From Lentimicrobiaceae bacterium (lineage in GTDB: Bacteria > Bacteroidota > Bacteroidia > Bacteroidales > WCHB1-69): a stretch of DNA of 42,075 nucleotides. The number at the start of each line of letters is the position of its first letter. The stretch's first letter is position 1. The stretch is from NCBI GenBank assembly GCA_009787485.1, contig WQWP01000003.1:1-42075 (forward strand), in the 5' to 3' direction. The position numbers and the translations under genes were made by a program. Below, in pieces: positions 1-7,876 of the stretch. The notes beneath the pieces are model-generated. The model was not told the DNA's origin and did no database searches. It saw only the letters and a program-made list of their open reading frames with translations.

Positions 1-29
1 ATTGTAGTTTTATGGCATCAAAAAAATGC

Positions 30-37
30 TATTTTTG
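30..37 (+). promoter_or_regulatory. Putative Bacteroidota -7 box (TAttTTTG) upstream of tRNA-Met
   Basis: Exact TAnnTTTG match 27 nt upstream of the tRNA gene. Confidence 0.45.
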
Positions 38-63
38 CAGCCGTTTTTCAAGTGCGAAAAACC

Positions 64-137
64 GGTCCCTTAGCTCAGACGGTTAGAGCATCTGACTCAT
101 AATCAGGGGGTCCTTGGTTCGATTCCAAGAGGGACCA
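64..137 (+). tRNA. tRNA-Met (CAT anticodon; elongator vs Ile2 not resolved)
   Basis: Cloverleaf: acceptor GGTCCCT/AGGGACC, anticodon arm CTGACTCATAATCAG, T-arm CTTGGTTCGATTCCAAG; CCA not fully encoded. Confidence 0.93.
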
Positions 138-138
138 C
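95..138 (+). repeat. attL-like direct repeat (3' half of tRNA-Met)
   Basis: ACTCATAATCAGGGGGTCCTTGGTTCGATTCCAAGAGGGACCAC recurs at 7775-7818 with one mismatch (T124 vs C7804). Confidence 0.92.
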
Positions 139-151
139 AAATGAAAATAAG

Positions 152-183
152 ACAGTTACAAAAACCCTGTAACTGTTTTTTTA
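152..183 (+). terminator. Intrinsic terminator downstream of tRNA-Met (element-borne)
   Basis: ACAGTTAC/GTAACTGT perfect stem (152-159/169-176) followed by T-run. Confidence 0.75.
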
Positions 184-382
184 TTGCTCCTGAACAAATT
201 TTGAACAAACAAATCGTCTCAGTTAGTTTTTCAGGATGATTTCCTATTTTAATTCAAACCGTATTCCCGATATTTTTTCATAAAAATTGTTAAAAAACCG
301 CAACCATTGCAAATTAGTGGATATACATTTTATAATGAGGGGAAGATTCCCCCCTCAGAAATAATATAAACACACACACACC

Positions 383-1624
383 ATGTACAAAACAAAAGAA
401 GAAAGATTGTATTTTTTACAAGATTATCAAAATTTTGATGACATTTATTTAAAACACAGAGACGCAAATTTCAACAAAGGTAATCCACGAAAATATATCA
501 GATGTTCAAAAGAAAGTATTTTAAATTCCAAAATTATAATTTTTAAAAATCAAAAATTCAATTATCTTTGTTTGGACTGCGACAAAGGTATTAGCAAATT
601 AAATGATGAAATTATTGATTTTCTTAATCAGTATAACATAGTTTATTTTATCACACAGGGAAGTTGGACAGAGGGAAAACCGACAGACTCGGCAACGTTA
701 TGTATTCAATATAAAAATTTCAACAACGAAATTCGCAAAAAATTGAACAGACTTTTTATAGTTGTTTCGAGACTTGACGGTGAAATGACATGTGATCCGT
801 TGGCAATTGGAGATCAGATGAAATCGGTTTTCACATATCAAATGGAAAGTAAGTATTACAATAGAGAGGGTGGAAACGTTTTTGATTTAGAGAGATTGAA
901 TGAAATTGCATATTCACATTTTAATAAAAATTGGGATGAGGTAAATCGTTTGGCAAATCAATATAGAAGTGAATCGTATTATCAGAAATATAGAGCAATG
1001 AGAGAGAAAGATTTTGAGGGTATTTGTTTTAGCAAGTTGGAAAAGTATTATCAATATATGAGCAAACACAATTACAATAATTGGTTATTTATTCAAAAAG
1101 AAATTGATGAAGATTTTAATTTGATAATGAAAAAATACAAATCACTGCCATTAGCAAAGAAAATACAAACCGTCCATAAAAAAACATTAATTAGAGATTA
1201 TGTTTTGATAAATTGGTGTAAATGTGATGGTTATACGGAAGATTTAAAATTTTTTGCCGATTTATTGAAGAAAAAATTTAAGATAACATCAAAGAGACAG
1301 ATTTACAAAGTTGCGAAAGAAAAAGAAATACAACCATTCAATATAAGTTCCAAGTATTTAGATTATGTTTCTTTGATTAATGACGAACATTTAATAACAA
1401 TAAAAGACAAATTAAACGATTGCAAAACAAAGACAAGAAAACGTATAAAACCAACAAAGAAACACAAAGAACACAAAAACAAAGGGAAAGTTACAATGTA
1501 TTTTATAGAGAAGAACGGAAAGATTAAAGAAGTAAAATCAAATGAGAAGTCTGCATATTTAAAAAGAGGGTGGACGATTGTTGTAAAACCGCAACTTTTG
1601 CAAAGAGACGAATATACATTATAA
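383..1624 (+). CDS. Putative replication protein / AEP-type primase (replicase-like)
   Basis: Y-x-C-L-D-x-D motif followed by an AEP-like layout (DGEMTCDPLAIGDQ); position next to HTH and integrase genes; distant similarity by eye only. Confidence 0.5.
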   Translation: MYKTKEERLYFLQDYQNFDDIYLKHRDANFNKGNPRKYIRCSKESILNSKIIIFKNQKFNYLCLDCDKGISKLNDEIIDFLNQYNIVYFITQGSWTEGKPTDSATLCIQYKNFNNEIRKKLNRLFIVVSRLDGEMTCDPLAIGDQMKSVFTYQMESKYYNREGGNVFDLERLNEIAYSHFNKNWDEVNRLANQYRSESYYQKYRAMREKDFEGICFSKLEKYYQYMSKHNYNNWLFIQKEIDEDFNLIMKKYKSLPLAKKIQTVHKKTLIRDYVLINWCKCDGYTEDLKFFADLLKKKFKITSKRQIYKVAKEKEIQPFNISSKYLDYVSLINDEHLITIKDKLNDCKTKTRKRIKPTKKHKEHKNKGKVTMYFIEKNGKIKEVKSNEKSAYLKRGWTIVVKPQLLQRDEYTL

Positions 1625-1682
1625 AGGGAAACCAAAGAAAAATTATTGTATATTACACACATAAAATAAAAACATATCAATT

Positions 1683-1979
1683 ATGAGAACAACAGATGAA
1701 AAATTCGTTGTACAATTGACGGTACAACAATTAAAAGAAATTATTTGCGAAGTAATCGCAACATCATTCACAGCAAACACATTGCCAAAATATGAATCAA
1801 CGGCAACGGAACGTGGCAAAAAATTGACTGGACTAAGAGAATTATCAAAACACATCGGTTGCGGTGTGAATAGTGCATTAAAAATCAAAAATGAGGGGAA
1901 AGTTCCATATTCAAAAATTGGCAATAGATTTTATTTTTATTCAAATGAGGTGGATATTGCATTACAACATACGGTATAG
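1683..1979 (+). CDS. Small HTH DNA-binding protein (DUF3853/excisionase-like)
   Basis: Pattern 'LTGLRELSKHIGCGVNSALKIKNEGKVPYSKIGNRFYFYSNEVDIAL' typical of HTH_17/DUF3853 proteins beside integrases. Confidence 0.65.
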   Translation: MRTTDEKFVVQLTVQQLKEIICEVIATSFTANTLPKYESTATERGKKLTGLRELSKHIGCGVNSALKIKNEGKVPYSKIGNRFYFYSNEVDIALQHTV

Positions 1980-2027
1980 TTTTATCGTATTTTTAATTAA
2001 TACAGTCAAAAAAATAAAAAGAATACA

Positions 2028-3332
2028 ATGAAAAAACAGTCAAAGAAAAGTATTGATATTCATAACAAGGAAAGAATACCCGCAATAGAAGAAAGAAATA
2101 TTGGTGGTGTGGGAATAAGATTGATGTATGATACCAGAAATTACAAAAAAGAAGATAGGTGTCTTATTGCCGTTTGTGTAACATATTCATACAAAAGATG
2201 GTATTATCCAACCGGAACGAATTCATCCCTTGATGACTATCTCCGTATAGTAAATGCAGGAACACAGGGAAAATGGTGTGAGATGAAGAAAGATTTAGTT
2301 CGATATTTTAATTATGTAGAAACGGCTGTAAAAGAGTTGATTACAGACGGATTTTCATTAGAAAAATTAAAAGAACGTATTGGAAAGGGAAGCAAAATTG
2401 CCAAAACAGATTTATTCGGTTATTGGGAGGAGATTGCCGAGACGAAACGAAAATATAGAACAAAACAAGGTTATTTAGGTTCATTAAATTCATTCAAAAA
2501 ATTTCGCAATAATGTGAATTTAATGGTAGGGGATGTTACCGAGACGATGATTGAAGATTGGAAAGAGGAAATGGAAAGTATAGGAAATGGGAATACGACA
2601 CAAGCAATTTATTTGCGAAGTTTAAGAGCAATTTTGAATTGTGCAATAGCAGATAATATTATTACGAAAAAACCAAAAATCATATTTCCTGTAAGTAGCA
2701 GACGGACAGATAATTTCATTCCTGTAGCAGATATTTTGAAATTAAAATCGTTTGTTGCTCCTGATGATTGGACAAATGCAGAAAAAAAATGTATTCAGAG
2801 AGCAATTGATTGGTGGTTAATATTATATTGCTGCAATGGATGCAATACGGTTGATTTGGCAGAGTTAAAATGGAATGATAATTATTTTTATGACAATGAA
2901 TTATCGTTCATTAGAAGTAAGATAAGGAGCAAAAAAGAGATAGAGGTAAAAATACCAGTTATACCCGAATTAAAAGAGTTATTGAAAAAATACGGTAGTA
3001 TTCCCGAAAAAAACAAATTAGTATTTCCTCAAATTTTAAGAGATGCAGCAACCGAAAAACAAAAGGTTGACCGTATTCACGGTTTCAATAAAAAGATGAT
3101 TAGAAAATGGTTAGTTTTGCCGTGTGAAAAATTAGGTATTAGAAACATTGGTGCACAATTTGCCCGAAATTCGTTTATTACGACCCTCACACATCACGGA
3201 GTATCAGATAGTTACATTGATCGTGCAGTGGGACATACGGATAACCTTTTGCGAGGTTATCAAGGTGGGTTTTCAAAAAAGAAACGATATGAGTTTAATA
3301 GTCAATTATTTATAGACCCTGAATTAGATTAA
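2028..3332 (+). CDS. Tyrosine recombinase/integrase
   Basis: C-terminal 'ARNSFITTLTHHGVSDSYIDRAVGHTDNLLRGYQG' (R..., HxxR-like, H-T..., Y) and SAM-like N-terminal domain; located inside a tRNA-bounded element. Confidence 0.88.
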   Translation: MKKQSKKSIDIHNKERIPAIEERNIGGVGIRLMYDTRNYKKEDRCLIAVCVTYSYKRWYYPTGTNSSLDDYLRIVNAGTQGKWCEMKKDLVRYFNYVETAVKELITDGFSLEKLKERIGKGSKIAKTDLFGYWEEIAETKRKYRTKQGYLGSLNSFKKFRNNVNLMVGDVTETMIEDWKEEMESIGNGNTTQAIYLRSLRAILNCAIADNIITKKPKIIFPVSSRRTDNFIPVADILKLKSFVAPDDWTNAEKKCIQRAIDWWLILYCCNGCNTVDLAELKWNDNYFYDNELSFIRSKIRSKKEIEVKIPVIPELKELLKKYGSIPEKNKLVFPQILRDAATEKQKVDRIHGFNKKMIRKWLVLPCEKLGIRNIGAQFARNSFITTLTHHGVSDSYIDRAVGHTDNLLRGYQGGFSKKKRYEFNSQLFIDPELD

Positions 3333-3599
3333 TACATTATCGCTATATTTATGCAATTTTGCAAAAGAAAGTAGTTTGTTGTAATTATTTTCGGTTGTAA
3401 TAATTGTATAGGAGTTTGCATCAATTTTAATCGGTTTTAATTCCCCACGACAGATTAGGAGTATCATTTTATCCAACATGGCAATTAGTCCATCGTCGTT
3501 TTTAATATATTCATCAGAATACAAAACATATTTTTTCGTTGCACCCTCATTGACATTTTCGTTAAGAAAATTATCAAATGTTGTATATCCTTTAATCAT
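3324..3599 (-). CDS. Hypothetical protein
   Basis: Intact 91-aa ORF overlapping the integrase 3' end by 9 nt on the opposite strand. Confidence 0.5.
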   Translation of the reverse strand: MIKGYTTFDNFLNENVNEGATKKYVLYSDEYIKNDDGLIAMLDKMILLICRGELKPIKIDANSYTIITTENNYNKLLSFAKLHKYSDNVLI

Positions 3600-3793
3600 A
3601 GTAACCGTATTTTTTGTATATATCCCAATTTAAAATTTCATGTATTTTTGCACCCTGATTATAAACGAAAATTTATTGCATTATGACGTAGAAATAGTCT
3701 GAAAAATTTAATAGTGATTTGCTATTATTCTTCCATCCAATTACGACATTAATTTATTCTTTACGGAATGATTTTGTAAATCATCAAAAAGAT

Positions 3794-3854
3794 GAGGAAC
3801 AATTTTGCTGAAAGATATGTGTCGTAACATGGATGGCAGCAAAATTTGTTCCTC
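3794..3854 (+). repeat. Long imperfect hairpin (17-18 bp stem)
   Basis: GAGGAACAATTTTGCTG (3794-3810) vs CAGCAAAATTTGTTCCTC (3837-3854), one bulge; T-run follows. Confidence 0.75.
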
Positions 3855-3955
3855 ACTATTTTTTAATAAGTTTCAATGTGAGTACAAAAATAATAAAAAA
3901 ATAAATGGAGTTGCCGATAGCCAAAAGTGGAGGCAAAATTTTAAATTTATACAAT

Positions 3956-4180
3956 ATGGTAACGTTTTATGTAGTAAAAGATTATGAAACACCGGAACAT
4001 GCAGGTGCAAGTGGTTTATTTCAATTGATTACAGTTAGTATTCATCGTGATGATGATGAAATTGATGATGTAACAAATGAAGTTGATTCGGGTAAATTTT
4101 TTAGGGATGATGAAGAATTAAAAAAATATTTTTCAAAAGTATTTGAAATAGAAGAGGATATAATGATTGCGGAAGACTAA
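3956..4180 (+). CDS. Hypothetical small acidic protein
   Basis: ORF 3905-4180; internal ATG at 3956 (MVTFYVVKDYETPEHAG...) looks the likelier start. Confidence 0.45.
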   Translation: MVTFYVVKDYETPEHAGASGLFQLITVSIHRDDDEIDDVTNEVDSGKFFRDDEELKKYFSKVFEIEEDIMIAED

Positions 4181-4530
4181 AAAAATTGTTGAAAAAACCG
4201 ATTTATTCGGTGTGATGATTGGTGTTGTGGGTAGGTATGGAGTCAGCAATGAATGATGTTGTGTGTTTAAAACATGTAAATTACATTTGTTTGTTGTATT
4301 ACAATATGTTAGCGGACATGTGTGGGTAAGTGATATGATGTAACGACGTGCAAAAAATTATTATTGATTTAAAAAAAAAAAAAAAACGATGTATAAATGA
4401 TATCATAATTATTGATATTCTTTATTATTAAATTCTAAATAACAACACAAGTCATTGAACCAAAGCAAATTATTTTTTATTTTGAATTTGGCGAAAATAT
4501 GAAATTATCAATTTAAAAACGAACAATATG

Positions 4531-4668
4531 AAAAAGAGAAGGAAACAGTTTGACTTGGAAGTTCAAAACGTAGGTGATGTTTTTTGGATCGGGTACACAA
4601 AGACACCCGAAGACTTACACTGTGATTTTGAATTTAACTTCCGTCAGGGACTGTTTCCTTTTTATTTT
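4531..4668. repeat. Nested inverted-repeat module 1
   Basis: Outer stem AAGGAAACAGT/ACTGTTTCCTT (4539-4549/4650-4660), inner stem 4557-4568/4626-4642, apical hairpin TCGGGT/ACCCGA (4589-4594/4605-4610). Confidence 0.7.
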
Positions 4669-4703
4669 AAGGTTGCAAAAATAGGAAATTATCAATTAAT
4701 AAC

Positions 4704-4849
4704 AAACAAAAACAAAATGGGAGTGTTTCGACTGAGAACCCCCTTCGAAGTAGTTAACACCTCTCAGTTACAAGACTGTAACTTTTCATGGAACAGTGCA
4801 ATGTTTTATAGTTTAAGTTCTGTTTACTTTACTCCCATGTTTTTGTTTT
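4704..4849. repeat. Nested inverted-repeat module 2
   Basis: Outer stem AAACAAAAAC-AAA-ATGGGAGT / ACTCCCATGTTTTTGTTT (4704-4724/4831-4848); inner hairpin ACTGAGA/TCTCAGT (4731-4737/4762-4768); alternative AGTTAC/GTAACT. Confidence 0.7.
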
Positions 4850-4860
4850 AATTTGAAATG

Positions 4861-5021
4861 CAAATGAAAAAACCGGAAATTTTGTTTTATCCAACAGGTT
4901 CCACGATGTATTTAACACATTTGGGCGAGACCTTGATAATCTGCCAGTTGTGCGCAACCATAAGGTTGACAAAATGGAAAAAAAACCTTTGGTTTCCATG
5001 TTTCCGGTTTAATTTCATTTG
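4861..5021. repeat. Nested inverted-repeat module 3
   Basis: Outer stem CAAATGAAA..AACCGGAAA / TTTCCGGTT..TTTCATTTG (4861-4879/5001-5021); inner ATTTTGT/ACAAAAT, CAACC-ATAA-GGTTG, ATGGAAA/TTTCCAT. Confidence 0.72.
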
Positions 5022-5064
5022 AATTTGCAAAAATAGACATATTAATCAATTAAAAACAATAATT

Positions 5065-7626
5065 ATGACAAAAACAATTTTTAAAATTTTATTTCTGTCC
5101 ACCCTACTTTTAATAGGGGTAATAAACACGAACGGACAAACGTGGCCACCTGCAGGAATGCAAGGTGACGGACTAACCGCAGAAACTGCATGGGAAATCA
5201 CCACACTAAGTCATTTATTTGCACTATCCAATCATGTGAACGATTTTGATAATCAAACATCGGGTAAGTATTACAAACTGATGAACGATATTGACATGTC
5301 GGGTATTTCATTTATCCCAATAGGTGGAATGCAGTTTGAGTGGACCTATACATATACTGCATTTCGTGGAAATTTTGACGGTAACGGTAAAGTAATCAAA
5401 AATCTAACTATCAATAGTTCATCAGACAGGGTAGGATTATTTGGACACGTTGCCAGCAATGCAACATTTCAAAATCTCGGTTTGGAAAACGTCAATATCA
5501 CAGGTGGTCAATACATAGGTGGATTGATTGGAACGGTCGGTGCAATGAGAGGGCAAGCAACAACAACAGGAAACATCACAATCTCAAACTGTTATGTTAC
5601 AGGCAAAGTCACAGGTACACAATCCGTTGGCGGTCTCGTTGGGTACGTCGCACCCAATTCCACATGCAACATAACCAATTGTTACACTGAATGTAACGTA
5701 ACCGCCAACAATTTTGTAGGTGGACTGGTAGGTGATAGTCGCGGCGACATTTCCTATTGTTACACGACGGGAACAGTCAAGGGGAACGGAACTGAGTACA
5801 TTAATGCAGTTGGCGGTGTAATCGGCAGGTATCTTTCCGGAACAGTCAAAAACGTTGTTGCCGCAAATGACACCGTAATCAATTATGGTATAGGTATTGT
5901 TGGTCGTGTAATCGGTAGCAATCAAGGTACGACACCCTTAAATTGTTACGGTCTCACGACAATGGTAATCGCAAACAATAACGGTGTCAACGGTACTAAC
6001 GCAACAATCACCCAATTACAGTCCCAATCCTTTTACACAACCCCATCTAATTGGAACACATCCCCGTGGAATTTCACAACAATCTGGACAATCTGCAATG
6101 CCAAATCGTTCCCTTATTTCCAACATCAAAATAAACCTTGCCAATACACCATAACCCCATCGGCAACCGCAGGTGGTACAATTTCCCCAAACACCCCACA
6201 ATCCGTACCGGTAAACGGAAACATCACGTTCACGGCAACCCCCACCGGCAATTGCAAAGAGGTGGATGTGTGGAAAATTGACAACACGGTGGTGCAAACA
6301 GGTGGCAACACCTACACAATCCAAAATGTGCAATCCGACCAAACAATTTCCGTTTCCTTCAAAACAATAATTTACACGTTAACACCGTTGCCGGCAACGA
6401 ATGGGACAATTTCCCCGAACACCCCCCAAACGGTAGAATGTGATGGATCGCTAACAACAACATCTTTTTATGCGACCCCCAATACAAATTATGAGGTGGA
6501 TAAATGGTATGTGGACGATGTACCCGTTCAAAACGGTGGCAATTCATTTGTTTTTTACAACTGGACCCTCACTGCTAACCACACGATTGAGGTAACGTTC
6601 AAATATGTACCACCAACGTACACCGTAACGTTTGCATCGAACGGTGGCAACGGCAATATGACACCGCAAACGTTCACAGAGGGTGTACCGCAATCACTTT
6701 CACAAAATCAATTTTACCGAAACGGTTATGATTTCAAAAATTGGAACACATCGGCAAACGGCAACGGAACAACCTATCAAAACGGACAAACGATAACCGT
6801 TTCCGCAAATATGACCTTATTTGCACAATGGGAAACAACCCATATTCCCGTAACGAATATAACGAACGTTCCCACAACGGCAACCGCAAACGTTCCCTTG
6901 ACCCTTACAGGAACAGTTGTACCTTCAAATGCAACCTATAAAACAATCGTTTGGACGGTAAAATCGGCAGGAACGACAGGTGCAAAAATCGTTGGTAACG
7001 TTTTTACGGCAACCTCATCGGGAACGGCAACCATAACGGCAACCATACAAAACGGTATTTCAATGGGTGTCCCATACACAAAAGATTTCACAATAACCGT
7101 GAATACCGATTTTGTGAAAGTGACTGATATAACGAACGTCCCCACATCGGCAACCGCAAACGTTCCCTTGACCTTGACGGCAACCGTATTACCAACCAAT
7201 GCAACAAATCAATCAATCATTTGGACAGTGAAATCGCAGGGAACAACCTCCGCAACCATAAATGGCAATACGTTTTTGGCAACCTCATCGGGAACGGCAA
7301 CCATAACGGCAACCATACAAAACGGTGTTGCCGTGGGGACTCCGTTTACCAAAGATTTCAACATCAAGGTGGACACCGTTGTTGGTATTGCCGAAAACAC
7401 CCTCATAAATTTTCGGGTATATCCCAACCCGACAACCGATTACATTACAATTGACAATGAGACTAATTTCACACAAATGGCTATCATTTATGACATCAGA
7501 GGGAGTATTGTAATTTCGGCAATAATTTCCCCATTTGACAAAACCAAAGTGAATATGGGACATTTATCGGTGGGAATGTATGTATTGAGGGTAGGAAATG
7601 AAACGATGAAAATTTTAAAGGAATAA
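5065..7626 (+). CDS. T9SS-exported surface protein: GLUG motifs, InlB-type (Listeria-Bacteroides) repeats, two Ig-like repeats, T9SS type A sorting domain
   Basis: Signal peptide MTKTIFKILFLSTLLLIGVINTNG; GLUG-like 'VGGLVGYV...NCY'; 'YTVTFASNGGNGNMTPQTFTEG...W'; C-terminus 'FRVYPNPTTDYITI...GMYVLRVGNETMKILKE'. Confidence 0.85.
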   Translation: MTKTIFKILFLSTLLLIGVINTNGQTWPPAGMQGDGLTAETAWEITTLSHLFALSNHVNDFDNQTSGKYYKLMNDIDMSGISFIPIGGMQFEWTYTYTAFRGNFDGNGKVIKNLTINSSSDRVGLFGHVASNATFQNLGLENVNITGGQYIGGLIGTVGAMRGQATTTGNITISNCYVTGKVTGTQSVGGLVGYVAPNSTCNITNCYTECNVTANNFVGGLVGDSRGDISYCYTTGTVKGNGTEYINAVGGVIGRYLSGTVKNVVAANDTVINYGIGIVGRVIGSNQGTTPLNCYGLTTMVIANNNGVNGTNATITQLQSQSFYTTPSNWNTSPWNFTTIWTICNAKSFPYFQHQNKPCQYTITPSATAGGTISPNTPQSVPVNGNITFTATPTGNCKEVDVWKIDNTVVQTGGNTYTIQNVQSDQTISVSFKTIIYTLTPLPATNGTISPNTPQTVECDGSLTTTSFYATPNTNYEVDKWYVDDVPVQNGGNSFVFYNWTLTANHTIEVTFKYVPPTYTVTFASNGGNGNMTPQTFTEGVPQSLSQNQFYRNGYDFKNWNTSANGNGTTYQNGQTITVSANMTLFAQWETTHIPVTNITNVPTTATANVPLTLTGTVVPSNATYKTIVWTVKSAGTTGAKIVGNVFTATSSGTATITATIQNGISMGVPYTKDFTITVNTDFVKVTDITNVPTSATANVPLTLTATVLPTNATNQSIIWTVKSQGTTSATINGNTFLATSSGTATITATIQNGVAVGTPFTKDFNIKVDTVVGIAENTLINFRVYPNPTTDYITIDNETNFTQMAIIYDIRGSIVISAIISPFDKTKVNMGHLSVGMYVLRVGNETMKILKE

Positions 7627-7774
7627 TTTGAACAAATTTTGAACAAGTAATTTGAAGACATTGTAAGAATAGAAAACATAATTTAAAACGAAGTTATGTT
7701 ATAGTCAGCCATTTAGTAACAATATTAACCACAACAGAAGACACACAAAAACAGGAAAAAACAAAACTGATATA

Positions 7775-7818
7775 ACTCATAATCAGGGGGTCCTTGGTTC
7801 GATCCCAAGAGGGACCAC
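7775..7818 (+). repeat. attR-like direct repeat (remnant tRNA-Met 3' half)
   Basis: 44-bp repeat of 95-138 with one mismatch; no tRNA 5' half upstream. Confidence 0.92.
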
Positions 7819-7839
7819 TTTTATCTGTTTAAAATTAGA

Positions 7840-7873
7840 AAAAATCGTTGTAAATCAGAATACAACGATTTTT
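7840..7873. terminator. Bidirectional intrinsic terminator (probable native tRNA-Met terminator)
   Basis: AAAAATCGTTGTA/TACAACGATTTTT perfect 13-bp stem with A/T runs on both sides. Confidence 0.8.
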
Positions 7874-7876
7874 TTG

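Larger units (their letters stand above)
95..7818 (+). mobile_element. tRNA-integrated element with tyrosine recombinase and T9SS surface-protein cargo
   Basis: 44-bp direct repeats of tRNA 3' half flank a tyrosine integrase, replication-like protein and HTH gene; host gene resumes after right repeat. Confidence 0.88.

Noticed and set aside
337-358. GAGGGGAA/TTCCCCCCTC hairpin before the primase-like start and similar AATGAGGGGAAAGTTCC inside the HTH gene (~1889)
   Set aside because: Short similarity likely coincidental; could be part of the repeated box but not supportable alone.
3805-3987. 60-aa ORF
   Set aside because: Lies across a strong hairpin and overlaps a better ORF in another frame; composition not convincing.
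4528-4851. 107-aa ORF as a real protein
   Set aside because: It spans two nested inverted-repeat modules and shows no recognisable domain; treated as probable chance ORF, although translation of short parts cannot be excluded.
4531-5021. Inverted repeats as phase-variable invertible promoters (invertons)
   Set aside because: Three different, imperfect outer IRs with internal nested stems fit folded RNA/ssDNA better than recombinase sites; kept only as an alternative to test with long reads.
5584-7679. Numerous minus-strand ORFs (e.g. 5584-5925, 6016-6342, 6936-7199, 7209-7427, 7285-7563) opposite the cargo gene
   Set aside because: Shadow ORFs from the repetitive, Asn/Thr-rich composition of the long + strand gene; no recognisable domains and no plausible starts.
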